A stretch of DNA of 64,000 nucleotides from Sediminicola sp037203765 (GTDB lineage: Bacteria; Bacteroidota; Bacteroidia; Flavobacteriales; Flavobacteriaceae): the NCBI RefSeq assembly GCF_037203765.1, contig NZ_JBBCAS010000008.1:137772-201771 (forward strand), given 5' to 3'. Position 1 is the stretch's first letter; each line of letters opens with the position of its first letter. The notes below the pieces were generated by a model. That model did no database searches. It saw nothing but the letters and a program-made list of their open reading frames with translations, and was not told where the DNA came from. Below are positions 16,339 through 24,949 of this stretch, in pieces. The translations under genes and the position numbers were made by a program.

Positions 16339-17145
16339 TCAAAATCTATTGTCACCATCCAGGATATCCCCCAGACCACCAAGAATACTACCTTCTCCTC
16401 TATCTTTACCTCCACCCTTTGGTGCTGCCGCCCAAACTCTACTGGCCAACCTGCTAAAGGGCAGGGATTGGATAAAAACTGTTCCAGGGCCTTTTAAAGT
16501 AGCATAGAACAAGCCTTCCCCTCCAAAAACAGTATTTTTGATCCCACCGATGAATTCAATATCGTAATCAATATCTTTTGAAAATCCGATGATACATCCG
16601 GTATCTACCTTCAAAACTTCCCCTACCGCCAATACTTTTTTTGCTGTGGTACCTCCGGCGTGGACAAATGCCAGACCATCACCTTCCAATTTCTGCATAA
16701 TAAAACCTTCGCCCCCAAATAGGCCTCTTCCGAGCCTTTTGGAAAATTCAATTCCAATAGTTACTCCCTTCGCGGCACATAAAAAGGCATCTTTCTGGCA
16801 AATAAAGCGACCTCCAAATTCCGTGAGGTCAATCGGAATGATCTTGCCGGGATAAGGCGATGCAAAGCTTACCTTTTTCTTGCCATATCCACTATTTAGG
16901 AAGGCCGTCATAAACAAACTTTCCCCTGTTAATAATCTCTTTCCAGCAGAAAAAAGCTTCCCTAAGACGCCGTTATCCTGATTGGAACCATCTCCAAAAA
17001 TGGTATCCATTTTAATATCGGTATCCATCATCATAAAGCTTCCGGCTTCTGCTACAACTGCTTCCTGTGGATCCAATTCTATTTCCACATATTGCATTTC
17101 TTCGCCAAAAATCTCGTAGTCTATTTCGTGATTTACGCTACTCAT
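16339..17145 (-). CDS. TIGR00266/AIM24 family protein
   Basis: A 268-residue protein of the AIM24/TIGR00266 family, a beta-rich trimer fold. Typical blocks are YVEIELDPQEAVVAEAGSFMMMD, LTGESLFMTAFLN, FICQKDAFLCAAKGVTIGIE and GEGLFYATLKGPGTVFIQSLPFSRLA. A Gly-rich tail (KGGGKDRGEGSILGGLGDILDGDNRF) ends the protein. In yeast AIM24 supports mitochondrial inner-membrane organisation; bacterial roles are unknown. It is probably a single-gene transcript, 71 bases upstream of the DUF2461 gene on the same strand. Confidence 0.9.
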   Translation of the reverse strand: MSSVNHEIDYEIFGEEMQYVEIELDPQEAVVAEAGSFMMMDTDIKMDTIFGDGSNQDNGVLGKLFSAGKRLLTGESLFMTAFLNSGYGKKKVSFASPYPGKIIPIDLTEFGGRFICQKDAFLCAAKGVTIGIEFSKRLGRGLFGGEGFIMQKLEGDGLAFVHAGGTTAKKVLAVGEVLKVDTGCIIGFSKDIDYDIEFIGGIKNTVFGGEGLFYATLKGPGTVFIQSLPFSRLASRVWAAAPKGGGKDRGEGSILGGLGDILDGDNRF

Positions 17146-17218
17146 AAGATATACTATATAATTAATTTAACTTTCCCTATTAGTACTTTTACATTTGAAA
17201 TTGTTACAGATATTACCG

Positions 17219-17236
17219 ATAATAATAATAATAATA
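17219..17236. repeat. (AAT)6 trinucleotide repeat
   Basis: Six uninterrupted ATA/AAT units in the 149-base spacer between two divergent genes, about 60 bases upstream of the lipoprotein start at 17295. It could lie in its promoter or leader, and tract-length changes would alter spacing. Confidence 0.7.
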
Positions 17237-17294
17237 AAGTAGGGTTTTAGACGTTGTAGTTGTTTAAGTAAAATATAAACCTAAATTTTAAATT

Positions 17295-17789
17295 ATGAAT
17301 TTATTTAACCCCGGCTTTCTACATTTAGGAAGATTTACAAAGCTTTTCACGATTGTATTTGCAATGGTTGCATTTTCTAGCTGTAGTAAAGAAGATGATG
17401 ATACTTTTGCACGTGTTACAGTTAATGGAACAGAAGTTCAATCAAGTCCTTCAGATTTTACCGTTGGTGATCGTTCCGATTTCAATGGTGATATTGATGC
17501 AAGTTTCACAGGAAATGGTGGTACGGCCAGTAGAATATTTAGCTGGAACAATAATCTCACTACAGCTGATTACAATGCAGATATTACCGCAACTTCCGAA
17601 GGTAGTTTCCAAATGATTGTTAAAGATTCAGAGGGAATAGAAGTTTTGAATCGATCAATTCAGGGTGGATCTGAACCAGATAGTTTTAGCGGGGTAACTT
17701 CGGCAGGAGTCTCTGGAATTTGGACTGTTACAATTACGGTAACAAACTTTACAGGTGATGGTAGCTTTTCATTAAGTGAAGGAAACTAA
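17295..17789 (+). CDS. putative lipoprotein of unknown function
   Basis: A 164-residue exported lipoprotein. The signal ends at the lipobox AFSSC (lipid Cys C30), followed by an acidic SKEDDD linker typical of Bacteroidetes lipoproteins destined for the outer membrane surface. The mature part is Ser/Thr/Gly-rich and predicted all-beta, with alternating strands (IFSWNNNLTTADYNADITATSEGSF, GIWTVTITVTNFTGDGSFSLSEGN). No family is recognised. The acidic S-K-E/D-D-D segment right after the lipid Cys resembles the lipoprotein export signal known from Capnocytophaga and Bacteroides, so surface exposure is plausible. Confidence 0.75.
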   Translation: MNLFNPGFLHLGRFTKLFTIVFAMVAFSSCSKEDDDTFARVTVNGTEVQSSPSDFTVGDRSDFNGDIDASFTGNGGTASRIFSWNNNLTTADYNADITATSEGSFQMIVKDSEGIEVLNRSIQGGSEPDSFSGVTSAGVSGIWTVTITVTNFTGDGSFSLSEGN

Positions 17790-17815
17790 GATACACCAAG
17801 ATCTATAGAATCTAT

Positions 17816-17851
17816 AAAGGCTAGTACTACTACGGTACTAGCCTTTTTTTT
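17816..17851 (+). terminator. terminator of lipoprotein gene
   Basis: A 12-bp stem AAAGGCTAGTAC / GTACTAGCCTTT with a 7-base loop, followed by eight T residues. It is 27 bases downstream of the lipoprotein stop. Confidence 0.85.
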
Positions 17852-17991
17852 GTAGTATAAAATGACTTCACATGTACCACCATAGTCTATTTGGTGTGCA
17901 TTTATATGTATAAATTCTTATATGTTCATGTTTGTTGCATGTAAGAACATCCATTTTATTACATCTTTATTGCCGGTAGTTGGGAGGGCAT

Positions 17992-18447
17992 TTATTGTTT
18001 TAAGCGGACCGTCCATTCAAAATTAAAAGTGGAAACCAACACCCCATCTTCATTAACACCCTCCGATTTCATCCAAAAAGTCTGGCCTTCCCCTGTAGCT
18101 ATAGTTTGGTCCAAGGCCTCCTTTATCAAGGCTCCATCCTTGCAGGTAAACGTAATCTTACCTGTGGCCTTTTTGGAGAAATTGGCATTGTTGTTGGCCA
18201 CCAGCATAGATATTTTCTTTTTACTTTCTTGGATCTGTGCACTGACCATGGCCCCTGTACTCAGCTCAGCAGCCATTCCTTGGACGGCCCAGAACATGGA
18301 GTTGAACGGATTCTGATTGAACCATCTATGGGTAACGGTGACTACTGCCTTTTCTGGGTCTATGTGACGTAAACGGACTCCGCACCACCAAGCAGCAGGC
18401 AGCTTAAAAAAAGTGTAGGTGTTGAACTTTTTAGGATTAATGGACAT
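17992..18447 (-). CDS. DUF4442 hotdog-fold thioesterase-like protein
   Basis: A 151-residue protein of the DUF4442 family, which has the hotdog fold of acyl-CoA thioesterases such as PaaI/YiiD-C. The helix preceding the fold's core carries NQNPFNSMFWAVQGMAAELSTGAMV, where Asn and Glu/Ser are at positions used by hotdog thioesterases. Cytosolic. The acyl substrate cannot be told from sequence. It is transcribed alone, divergent from the DUF4870 gene. Confidence 0.83.
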   Translation of the reverse strand: MSINPKKFNTYTFFKLPAAWWCGVRLRHIDPEKAVVTVTHRWFNQNPFNSMFWAVQGMAAELSTGAMVSAQIQESKKKISMLVANNNANFSKKATGKITFTCKDGALIKEALDQTIATGEGQTFWMKSEGVNEDGVLVSTFNFEWTVRLKQ

Positions 18448-18641
18448 GTATTTTTATTTTTTTTAAAAATATATAAAATTGAAATCCTATGCTACGAATT
18501 ACCGCATAATGATTGGTCTCAAAGCAAAAACATAAGGTTATATACCCTAATTCAAAATGTTAATGAAACGTTAAATTTCAGTACTATGTTTTGCATAATA
18601 CCTTTTAAAAGATATATATTTGTATAAGAAACTAATAGGCC

Positions 18642-19115
18642 ATGACAGACACACTGACCAAACACGAAAGAAATCTATCTGCATTTATCCATGCTTCCGT
18701 TTTTTCAAGGTATTTGATACCCTTTGGAAATATTATTCTTCCATTGATACTATGGAGCATCAATAAAAAGCAATACAAGTTTGTGGATTATAATGGGAAG
18801 CAAGTATTAAACTTTCAAATAAGTCTTTTGCTTTACGCCATGATTCTTGGGGTACTATCCGTTCCCTTCTTATTTGGATCCTTCCCAAATATTTTTGAAG
18901 CGGGGAATGTACTTTTCGGTGCTTCCGATGGATTCAGATGGCATTTTGATAGTGACAATTTTAATTCGTTTCACGGGCTTTTCCCTTTTGGAATTGCGGC
19001 ATTGGCTCAAGGGGCCATCGTAGTGATCAATATCGTTTACTCTATCCTAGGTACCATACGCACCAATGAGGGCCAGACATTTAAATATCCAATCAGTATT
19101 AATTTTTTAAAATAA
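18642..19115 (+). CDS. DUF4870 domain membrane protein
   Basis: A 157-residue inner-membrane protein of the DUF4870 (Tic20-like) family. It has hydrophobic segments around residues 25-40, 58-80 and 115-140. Family-typical blocks are PFGNIILPLILWSINKKQYKFVDYNGKQVLNFQ and the closing region GTIRTNEGQTFKYPISINFL. It lies directly upstream of the padR-pspC-GIN operon; in flavobacteria DUF4870 genes often accompany PspC/GIN genes, so an envelope-stress link is plausible but not proven. Confidence 0.87.
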   Translation: MTDTLTKHERNLSAFIHASVFSRYLIPFGNIILPLILWSINKKQYKFVDYNGKQVLNFQISLLLYAMILGVLSVPFLFGSFPNIFEAGNVLFGASDGFRWHFDSDNFNSFHGLFPFGIAALAQGAIVVINIVYSILGTIRTNEGQTFKYPISINFLK

Positions 19116-19133
19116 AGTAAGTGAGTTTATTCA

Positions 19134-19157
19134 TCAATCAATCAATCAATCAATCAA
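19134..19157. repeat. (TCAA)6 tetranucleotide repeat
   Basis: Six uninterrupted TCAA units in the 144-base gap between the DUF4870 gene and padR. A shorter run of the same word (AATCAATCAA) lies in the gap upstream of the GIN gene near 21375. Confidence 0.85.
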
Positions 19158-19259
19158 AAATGGCTGTATTTATCACCACGGGAACTCATCACTCCCCAAG
19201 AAAATGAACCAAATGCAGCAAAAAAAAACGAACAGTCAATCAAATAGAACCATGAAGCT

Positions 19260-19595
19260 ATGAACATAGAAAATACAAAAGCACAAATGCGCAAAGGGGT
19301 CCTGGAATACTGCATACTCTCCATTTTAAATGGGGAGGACAAATATGCCTCTGAAATCCTTGAGACCTTAAAAGATGCAAAGATGCTGGTAGTAGAGGGA
19401 ACGATTTACCCTTTACTTACAAGACTTAAGAATGCAGGATTGCTCAATTACCGTTGGGAGGAAAGTACATCTGGACCACCACGTAAATACTATACCCTTA
19501 CAGAAACAGGTAAGATGTTCCTAAAAGAACTGGACACCACCTGGGATGAACTTAGAAAAGCAACAAATCTCGTAACCAATACCAAAAACAGCTAA
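19260..19595 (+). CDS. PadR-family transcriptional regulator
   Basis: A 111-residue winged-helix repressor of the PadR group (short, subfamily 1). The block AQMRKGVLEYCILSILNGEDKYASEILETLKDAKMLVVEGTIYPLLTRLKNAGLL is the typical helix-turn-helix and wing, followed by a C-terminal dimer helix. It is the first gene of an operon, with the PspC gene starting 3 bases after its stop. PadR-PspC-GIN sets are recurrent in Bacteroidetes; the regulator probably controls this operon in response to an envelope signal. The (TCAA)6 tract lies about 100 bases upstream of its start. Confidence 0.92.
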   Translation: MNIENTKAQMRKGVLEYCILSILNGEDKYASEILETLKDAKMLVVEGTIYPLLTRLKNAGLLNYRWEESTSGPPRKYYTLTETGKMFLKELDTTWDELRKATNLVTNTKNS

Positions 19596-19597
19596 CA

Positions 19598-21322
19598 ATG
19601 AACAAGACAGTCAACATAAATCTCGCCAATATTCTTTTTCATATCGATGAAGAAGCGTACTTAAAAATGAGTCGTTACCTAGAAGCTATAAAGCGATCTT
19701 TTGCCAATACTTCTGGCAGCGACGAAATTCTAAGAGATATTGAAGCTAGAATAGCGGAATTGTTCCAGGAGAAAATGGAAAGCGAGAGACAGGTAATCAC
19801 CCTCAAGGAAGTGGACGAGGTCATCAATGTAATGGGACAACCAGAGGACTATATGGTAGATGAGGACATCTTTGAAGATGCCCCCTTTGACAATGCCACC
19901 AAAACCGGGAGGGTCAAAAAATTATACAGGGACCCGGATTCCAAATTTATTGGAGGCGTATGTTCCGGACTGGAATATTACTTAGGGATCGATGCGCTGT
20001 GGATCAGAATCATCTTCATCCTTTTGGCAATTTCAACTGGATTTGGTTTCATAGCCTACATACTGTTATGGATTTTGGTACCAGAGGCCAGAACCACCTC
20101 CCAAAAATTGGACATGCGGGGGGAGCCTGTCAATATCAGCAATATTGAACGCAAGGTAAAGGAAGGTTTTGACGATGTTGCCTCCAAAGTCAAGAACGTA
20201 GATTATGAAAAGATGGGGGACAAGGTCAAGAGTACCAGTAAGTCGTTTGCCGACGCTTTAGGAGATATCATCATGTTGTTCTTTAAGATCATCGGTAAAT
20301 TTATTGGAATCCTATTGATCCTGATCGGTGCGGTTTCCTTGATCGGTATTTTCATAGGGATGTTCACTGTGGGCATTTTGGATATGTTCCACATTCCTGG
20401 ATTATCACTAAATGATATGGTCAACTCCACGGATGCTCCTGTTTGGTTTGTATCTATCTTGGGACTATTTGCCTTTGGGATCCCATTTTTTTTCCTGATG
20501 TACCTAGGTTTGAAAATTTTGGTCAACAATCTGAAATCTATCGGCAATATTGTTAAGTATTCCTTGTTGGGACTATGGTTATTATCGGTAATTGGATTAT
20601 CCGTATTGGGCATCCAACAAGCATCGGCCCAGGCTTTCACCGGATATTCTTCCAATACGGACCAGATCTATTTTGATCAAGGTGTGGATACTTTGATGAT
20701 CACCATGAAAGCTACGGATGCCTACAATATATCCAATAATGGGGGCTTCTACGAAATGAACATAGCTTATAATGAAAATGGGGAGCGACTTCTGTATACC
20801 GAGGATATACGGTTTGATATTAAAAAATCAGAGGACTCCTTGGTTCATGTAAAAGTGCGCAAGGACGCAAATGGAAGTTCGTATGAAGATGCCAGTCAAA
20901 GGGCCGCTAACATAAACTATAGCTATACGGTCAATGGAAACAATCTGGCACTTGACAATTTCTTAACGACAGCCGCAGAGAACAAAATAAGGGATCAAGA
21001 AGCATACATTACAATTTATGTTCCTGTGAATACCACGGTTTCATTAAATGAATCTACTGAAGACCATATTGGTTGGTATACAAAAAACGATAAAGAGGTC
21101 TACAGGCGAGATATGTACCAATACCTATGGAAAATGAACGACAATGGCGTTTTACAATGTATGAACTGTCCGGAGAACATGGGTGATCAAATGAACCGAA
21201 ACCAAAATGGCCACATTATTATCAATGAGGACGGGGTAGACATAGACATCAAGGACGAGAATGAAAACGTCCGAGTAAAGATCAATGAAAAAGGGGTACA
21301 GGTAAAGGCCAATGACAATTAA
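19598..21322 (+). CDS. PspC domain membrane protein
   Basis: A 574-residue protein. Residues 1-90 are a cytosolic domain of the kind found before PspC in Bacteroidetes (VNINLANILFHIDEEAYLKMSRYLEAIKRSF...). The PspC domain lies near residues 108-165 (KKLYRDPDSKFIGGVCSGLEYYLGID, ending LLWILVPEA). About five further transmembrane segments follow between 210 and 350, then a periplasmic C-terminal part rich in D/N. PspC belongs to the phage-shock envelope-stress system in proteobacteria; Bacteroidetes lack the rest of that system. Translationally close to padR; the GIN-domain gene follows after 97 bases. Confidence 0.9.
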   Translation: MNKTVNINLANILFHIDEEAYLKMSRYLEAIKRSFANTSGSDEILRDIEARIAELFQEKMESERQVITLKEVDEVINVMGQPEDYMVDEDIFEDAPFDNATKTGRVKKLYRDPDSKFIGGVCSGLEYYLGIDALWIRIIFILLAISTGFGFIAYILLWILVPEARTTSQKLDMRGEPVNISNIERKVKEGFDDVASKVKNVDYEKMGDKVKSTSKSFADALGDIIMLFFKIIGKFIGILLILIGAVSLIGIFIGMFTVGILDMFHIPGLSLNDMVNSTDAPVWFVSILGLFAFGIPFFFLMYLGLKILVNNLKSIGNIVKYSLLGLWLLSVIGLSVLGIQQASAQAFTGYSSNTDQIYFDQGVDTLMITMKATDAYNISNNGGFYEMNIAYNENGERLLYTEDIRFDIKKSEDSLVHVKVRKDANGSSYEDASQRAANINYSYTVNGNNLALDNFLTTAAENKIRDQEAYITIYVPVNTTVSLNESTEDHIGWYTKNDKEVYRRDMYQYLWKMNDNGVLQCMNCPENMGDQMNRNQNGHIIINEDGVDIDIKDENENVRVKINEKGVQVKANDN

Positions 21323-21419
21323 ACAAAAACGGTTCATCACCCTTTTGGTACAGGTCGGTAATCTATAATAGTATTAATCAATCAAAAAACAGAACTTTAA
21401 TCAACTAAAAACAACTATC

Positions 21420-22142
21420 ATGACAACTCTAGCAAGAATAACAATCGCCCTTATCTTAGCGCTCTTTCTCTCTTCATGTGCCTTTGATATTAATTTTGGT
21501 GAAGGTAAAAAAGGCAACGGCATAGTAACAGAGGACAATAGAAATGTTACCGACGAATTTACGGTTGTTTCTGCCTCGGAAGGTCTGGATGTATACGTTA
21601 CCCAATCAGACGAATTCAAGATTTTGGTGGAGGCCGATGAAAACATTATTGATCTCATAGGCACCGACATCAAAAATGGAACATTAAAAATCCATGCCAT
21701 TGAGAATATAGGAAGGGCCACAAAGAAAATCCATGTATCCCTGCCCATTATTTCCGCCCTATCAAGTTCAAGCGGTGCAAACCTAATGTCCAATAATCAA
21801 ATTGAAGCGGATAAAATTTCTTTGGAGGCAAGCAGCGGTGCAGATTTGGAAGTTTCCGTGGTTGCTAGCGAGGTAAATGCCGATGCCAGTAGTGGTGCCG
21901 ATATTAAACTTTCAGGGCAGGCCAATATGCTGTATGCCGATGCCAGCAGTGGTTCGGACATCAAAGCTAGGGACCTGATGACCAAAATTTGCAATGCAGA
22001 TGCCAGCAGCGGTGCGGATATCACCCTGAATGTTTCCGAGTCCTTAACTGCAGATGCCAGCAGCGGTGCGGATATTTCCTATACTGGTGAAGCTCGAGTT
22101 CAAAAAAACAAATCCTCCTCTGGAAGTGTTCATAAATACTAA
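21420..22142 (+). CDS. head GIN domain lipoprotein (DUF2807)
   Basis: A 240-residue exported protein with a putative lipobox (LALFLSSCAFD, lipid Cys C20). The DUF2807/GIN domain is a right-handed beta-helix of about 10 coils. The opening VSASEGLDVYVTQSDEFKILVEADENI is the family start. Residues 120-230 hold the repeated turn DASSGAD/ASSGAD, five times or more at intervals of 18-20 residues, which also shows as a DNA repeat. Position after padR and pspC is typical. It probably sits at the outer membrane or periplasm, with unknown ligand. Confidence 0.9.
   Translation: MTTLARITIALILALFLSSCAFDINFGEGKKGNGIVTEDNRNVTDEFTVVSASEGLDVYVTQSDEFKILVEADENIIDLIGTDIKNGTLKIHAIENIGRATKKIHVSLPIISALSSSSGANLMSNNQIEADKISLEASSGADLEVSVVASEVNADASSGADIKLSGQANMLYADASSGSDIKARDLMTKICNADASSGADITLNVSESLTADASSGADISYTGEARVQKNKSSSGSVHKY
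21882..22076 (+). repeat. in-gene repeat encoding DASSGAD beta-helix turns
   Basis: Four near-identical 22-24 base units (core GATGCCAGCAGCGGTGC) start at 21882, 21939, 21999 and 22053, spaced 57, 60 and 54 bases. The spacing corresponds to 19, 20 and 18 residues, one coil of the helix each. Confidence 0.85.
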
Positions 22143-22167
22143 AAAATCACCCTTCGCATAAAACCAA

Positions 22168-22195
22168 TAAACCCACTGAAAATTCAGTGGGTTTT
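22168..22195 (+). terminator. terminator of padR-pspC-GIN operon
   Basis: A 12-bp perfect stem AAACCCACTGAA / TTCAGTGGGTTT with a 2-base loop and a T-rich tail (GATTTTTTTG), 25 bases after the GIN gene. Confidence 0.85.
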
Positions 22196-22244
22196 GATTT
22201 TTTTGTCCCTTTCTAATCTATATCTTAGTGGAAATCATACGCAC

Positions 22245-23258
22245 ATGAAATTGAGTTTGGAGAAATATGTTTTGCCCCTAAAGCATACCTTTAGTATTTC
22301 AAGGGAATCCCATAATTTTCAGGATACCCTGATCGCCTCGTTATCACTCGATGGCAAAACAGGGTACGGAGAGGCCACTTCCAATCCGTATTATAAAATC
22401 ACCTTGGATAGCATGATCGCTGAAATCGAGACCATCAGGAAGGACGTAGAATCGTTCGACTTTACCACTCCTGACAAATTCCATGCTTTTCTGGTCTTAA
22501 AACACATCAGCAATTTTGCTATTTGTGCATTGGACCTGGCAGCACATGACCTATATGGGAAACTTTTGGACAAACCACTTTATAATATTTGGGGGACAGA
22601 CAACTCCTCCTACCCAATTACCAATTACACCATCGGATTGGATACCTTGGAAAAAATGGTTTCCAAAATCAAAGAATTCCCTTGGCCCATCTACAAGATA
22701 AAATTGGGAACGGACAATGATGTTGCAATCATTAGGGAATTGCGGAAGCATACCGATGCCGTTTTTAGGGTAGACGCCAATTGTGCATGGACAGCGGAAG
22801 AAACCATTCATAATGCCCCACTTTTGAAGGACCTTGGGGTAGAATTTATTGAACAACCGTTAAAAGCCGATGATTGGAAGGGTATGGAACTGGTATCCCA
22901 CCATAGTGTTCTGCCCACCATTGCCGATGAAAGCTGCATTGTAGAACAGGATGTAGAAAAATGTGGTCTGCATTATAATGGCATCAATATAAAGCTCACC
23001 AAATGTGGTGGACTAACCCCTGCCTTGCGAATGATCCAAAGGGGCAAGGAATTGGGACTAAAGGTAATGGTTGGATGTATGACAGAATCAACAGTGGGCA
23101 TCTCGGCCATAGCCCAGTTGGCGCCACAATTGGATTATGTAGATATGGATGGTGCCCTGTTGTTAAGAGAGGACATTGCCAAGGGAATAGAAATTTTGGA
23201 AGGCGGTAAACTTGTCTACCCAACCTTGGGTGGTAGTGGCATAATCCTAACGGCATGA
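22245..23258 (+). CDS. dipeptide epimerase (enolase superfamily)
   Basis: A 338-residue enzyme from the ATG at 22245 (MKLSLEKYVLPLKH); a TTG in frame at 22194 lies inside the preceding terminator and is unlikely. It belongs to the muconate-lactonising/enolase superfamily, L-Ala-D/L-Glu epimerase branch. Metal ligands are in FRVDANCAW, FIEQPL and IADESC. Catalytic lysines are in YKIKLG and INIKLTKCGG. The closing VDMDGALLLREDIAKG is typical. It epimerises dipeptides, probably from murein recycling. The stop overlaps the start of the next gene (ATGA), so the two are translationally coupled. Confidence 0.9.
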   Translation: MKLSLEKYVLPLKHTFSISRESHNFQDTLIASLSLDGKTGYGEATSNPYYKITLDSMIAEIETIRKDVESFDFTTPDKFHAFLVLKHISNFAICALDLAAHDLYGKLLDKPLYNIWGTDNSSYPITNYTIGLDTLEKMVSKIKEFPWPIYKIKLGTDNDVAIIRELRKHTDAVFRVDANCAWTAEETIHNAPLLKDLGVEFIEQPLKADDWKGMELVSHHSVLPTIADESCIVEQDVEKCGLHYNGINIKLTKCGGLTPALRMIQRGKELGLKVMVGCMTESTVGISAIAQLAPQLDYVDMDGALLLREDIAKGIEILEGGKLVYPTLGGSGIILTA

Positions 23259-24307
23259 CCCATTATATAGATAGGTTTCCGGGCAGAAAAATTAGGGTGG
23301 GCAAAAAAAATTACCTGTATTTTGGTGGAACCTCTTATTTGGGGCTACAAACCGACGCAAGGTTCCAAAAACTGCTCATAAACAATATTATAAAATATGG
23401 TACCAATTATGGGGCATCCAGAATTTCCAATGTCCGATGGTCCATTTATGAAAAATCCGAAAATTATTTGGCACATCTCGTTGGAAGTGAGTCCTGTATA
23501 TCCCTATCCTCAGGTTATCTCGCAGGACAGTTTGTCCGCCAATATTTCAACAACACCTCCCATAAGACGTTTTACACTGCCAATTCCCATGCCGCACTTC
23601 AACTGCCAAACGATAAGGTAGAATCTTCCCATGAAACCTTAAAAATGGCCATAGAGGAACATTTGCATAAAACCAATGCCATTACCCCGGTAGTTTTCTT
23701 GGATTCCATAGATTTTTCAGGAAGGCACTACCCCCATTTTAATGATCTCAAAACACTCCCGCTAGATAAGATCATAGTGGTGGTTGATGACTCGCATGGC
23801 ATAGGAATCGTTGGCAAAAACGGTCGCGGGGTTTATAAAAGCCTCCTGGAACTTGGAGCAAAAGAATTGGTGGTGTGCAGTTCCTTGGGCAAAGGATTTG
23901 GCTTACAAGTGGGAGCAGTTTTTGGTACTACGGAGATGATATCTTCCATGAGAGAAACTGATTTTTATGGAGGGGCAAGTCCGGCCACCCCGGCCCATAT
24001 GGCAACCTTGCTGGAATCCGGTGTTCTAATGGAAGAAAAGAGAATGAAGCTGCAAAAGAGGATAAAACAGTTTAAGAAGCGACTCCCCTCCCATCATGGC
24101 TTTAGTATGATGGATGGACATCCGGCCTTCAGTTTTTCAGATAAAGTACTGACGGACTATTTGGAAAAGCAAAATATCATTGTTACCAATTTTTCTTATC
24201 CCAGCGAAGATTCATCGACTATGAGCAGAATTGTGATCAGTTCCGCCCACAAAAAAAACGATATCAAAAAATTGACAGGCTTAATCAAAAGGTATTATTC
24301 CCAATAA
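23255..24307 (+). CDS. PLP-dependent alpha-oxoamine synthase-like aminotransferase-fold enzyme
   Basis: A 350-residue PLP enzyme of fold type I, resembling 8-amino-7-oxononanoate synthase (BioF) and related alpha-oxoamine synthases. The PLP lysine is in CSSLGKGFGLQVGAVFG. The Asp that binds the pyridine nitrogen and its following His are in VVDDSHGIGIVGKNGRG. The N-terminal YFGGTSYLGLQTDARFQ matches family sequences (NYLGL-type motif). It is coupled by ATGA to the dipeptide epimerase, so it may act on a peptide- or amino-acid-derived substrate instead of in biotin synthesis; no bio genes are nearby. Start ATG is fixed by the overlap. Confidence 0.83.
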   Translation: MTHYIDRFPGRKIRVGKKNYLYFGGTSYLGLQTDARFQKLLINNIIKYGTNYGASRISNVRWSIYEKSENYLAHLVGSESCISLSSGYLAGQFVRQYFNNTSHKTFYTANSHAALQLPNDKVESSHETLKMAIEEHLHKTNAITPVVFLDSIDFSGRHYPHFNDLKTLPLDKIIVVVDDSHGIGIVGKNGRGVYKSLLELGAKELVVCSSLGKGFGLQVGAVFGTTEMISSMRETDFYGGASPATPAHMATLLESGVLMEEKRMKLQKRIKQFKKRLPSHHGFSMMDGHPAFSFSDKVLTDYLEKQNIIVTNFSYPSEDSSTMSRIVISSAHKKNDIKKLTGLIKRYYSQ

Positions 24308-24427
24308 ATATGATTCAAATCATTGTTTTCGATTCTTTAAATTAAAACTTTGAATTATTATGTATTTTCTAAAATATATTGTAACTTTTTACTAAATAAT
24401 TACTAACTATCACAAAACTTTACTGCA

Positions 24428-24874
24428 ATGAAAAAAATTTTAGGATTTATATTTCTCATGCTGATTATGGTTTCTGCCACAAAATATACTACTGAGAAGG
24501 AAAACAGTATGCATACTATACAAGGTACCTGGGAACTTCAACACTTTTATCAGTATGATGGGCAAAACATCATAGATACCACTCCGCCCTCAGAAGGATT
24601 CAGACAGGTAAAAATGTACTATAACGGAAAAATAATGTGGTCCAGAACATCCTCAGCAGAAATTCAAGGAAGGTTTGGTTATGGTACGTATAAGATTACC
24701 CCGGACAGATTGATAGAAAATATTGAATACGGAGACGGCCAGATGATGAAGGCTCTAGATACCATACGACAGTTTACATTTGAATTAGTTTTAACGGATG
24801 ATACCTATAGTCAGATTACCATTGATGAAGATGGAAATAGAATTACCTCCGAAAACTACAAGCGCATCGATTAA
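24428..24874 (+). CDS. lipocalin-like exported protein
   Basis: A 148-residue small protein with a signal-like hydrophobic N-terminus (KKILGFIFLMLIMVSATKY). The mature part (IQGTWELQHFYQYDG..., KMYYNGKIMWSRTS, GYGTYKITPDRLIENIEYGDGQMM) fits a beta-barrel of the lipocalin-like/DUF4488 kind common in Bacteroidetes. No clear lipobox, so periplasmic. It is monocistronic with a hairpin terminator after it. Confidence 0.7.
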   Translation: MKKILGFIFLMLIMVSATKYTTEKENSMHTIQGTWELQHFYQYDGQNIIDTTPPSEGFRQVKMYYNGKIMWSRTSSAEIQGRFGYGTYKITPDRLIENIEYGDGQMMKALDTIRQFTFELVLTDDTYSQITIDEDGNRITSENYKRID

Positions 24875-24892
24875 CCGCTAACATAATACAAT

Positions 24893-24923
24893 AAAAAAAC
24901 AGCTGTAGTACAGCTGTTTTTTT
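24893..24923. terminator. terminator between lipocalin-like gene and trxB
   Basis: Stem AAAAAAACAGCTGTA / TACAGCTGTTTTTTT around a single G. Symmetric A and T runs make it serve both the plus-strand lipocalin-like gene and the convergent trxB. Confidence 0.85.
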
Positions 24924-24949
24924 ATGCTTTATAATCAAGTTAAAGTAAC

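Noticed and set aside
22194..22244. TTG start extending the dipeptide epimerase
   Set aside because: The extension begins inside the terminator of the preceding operon and adds non-family residues; the ATG at 22245 fits the family start.
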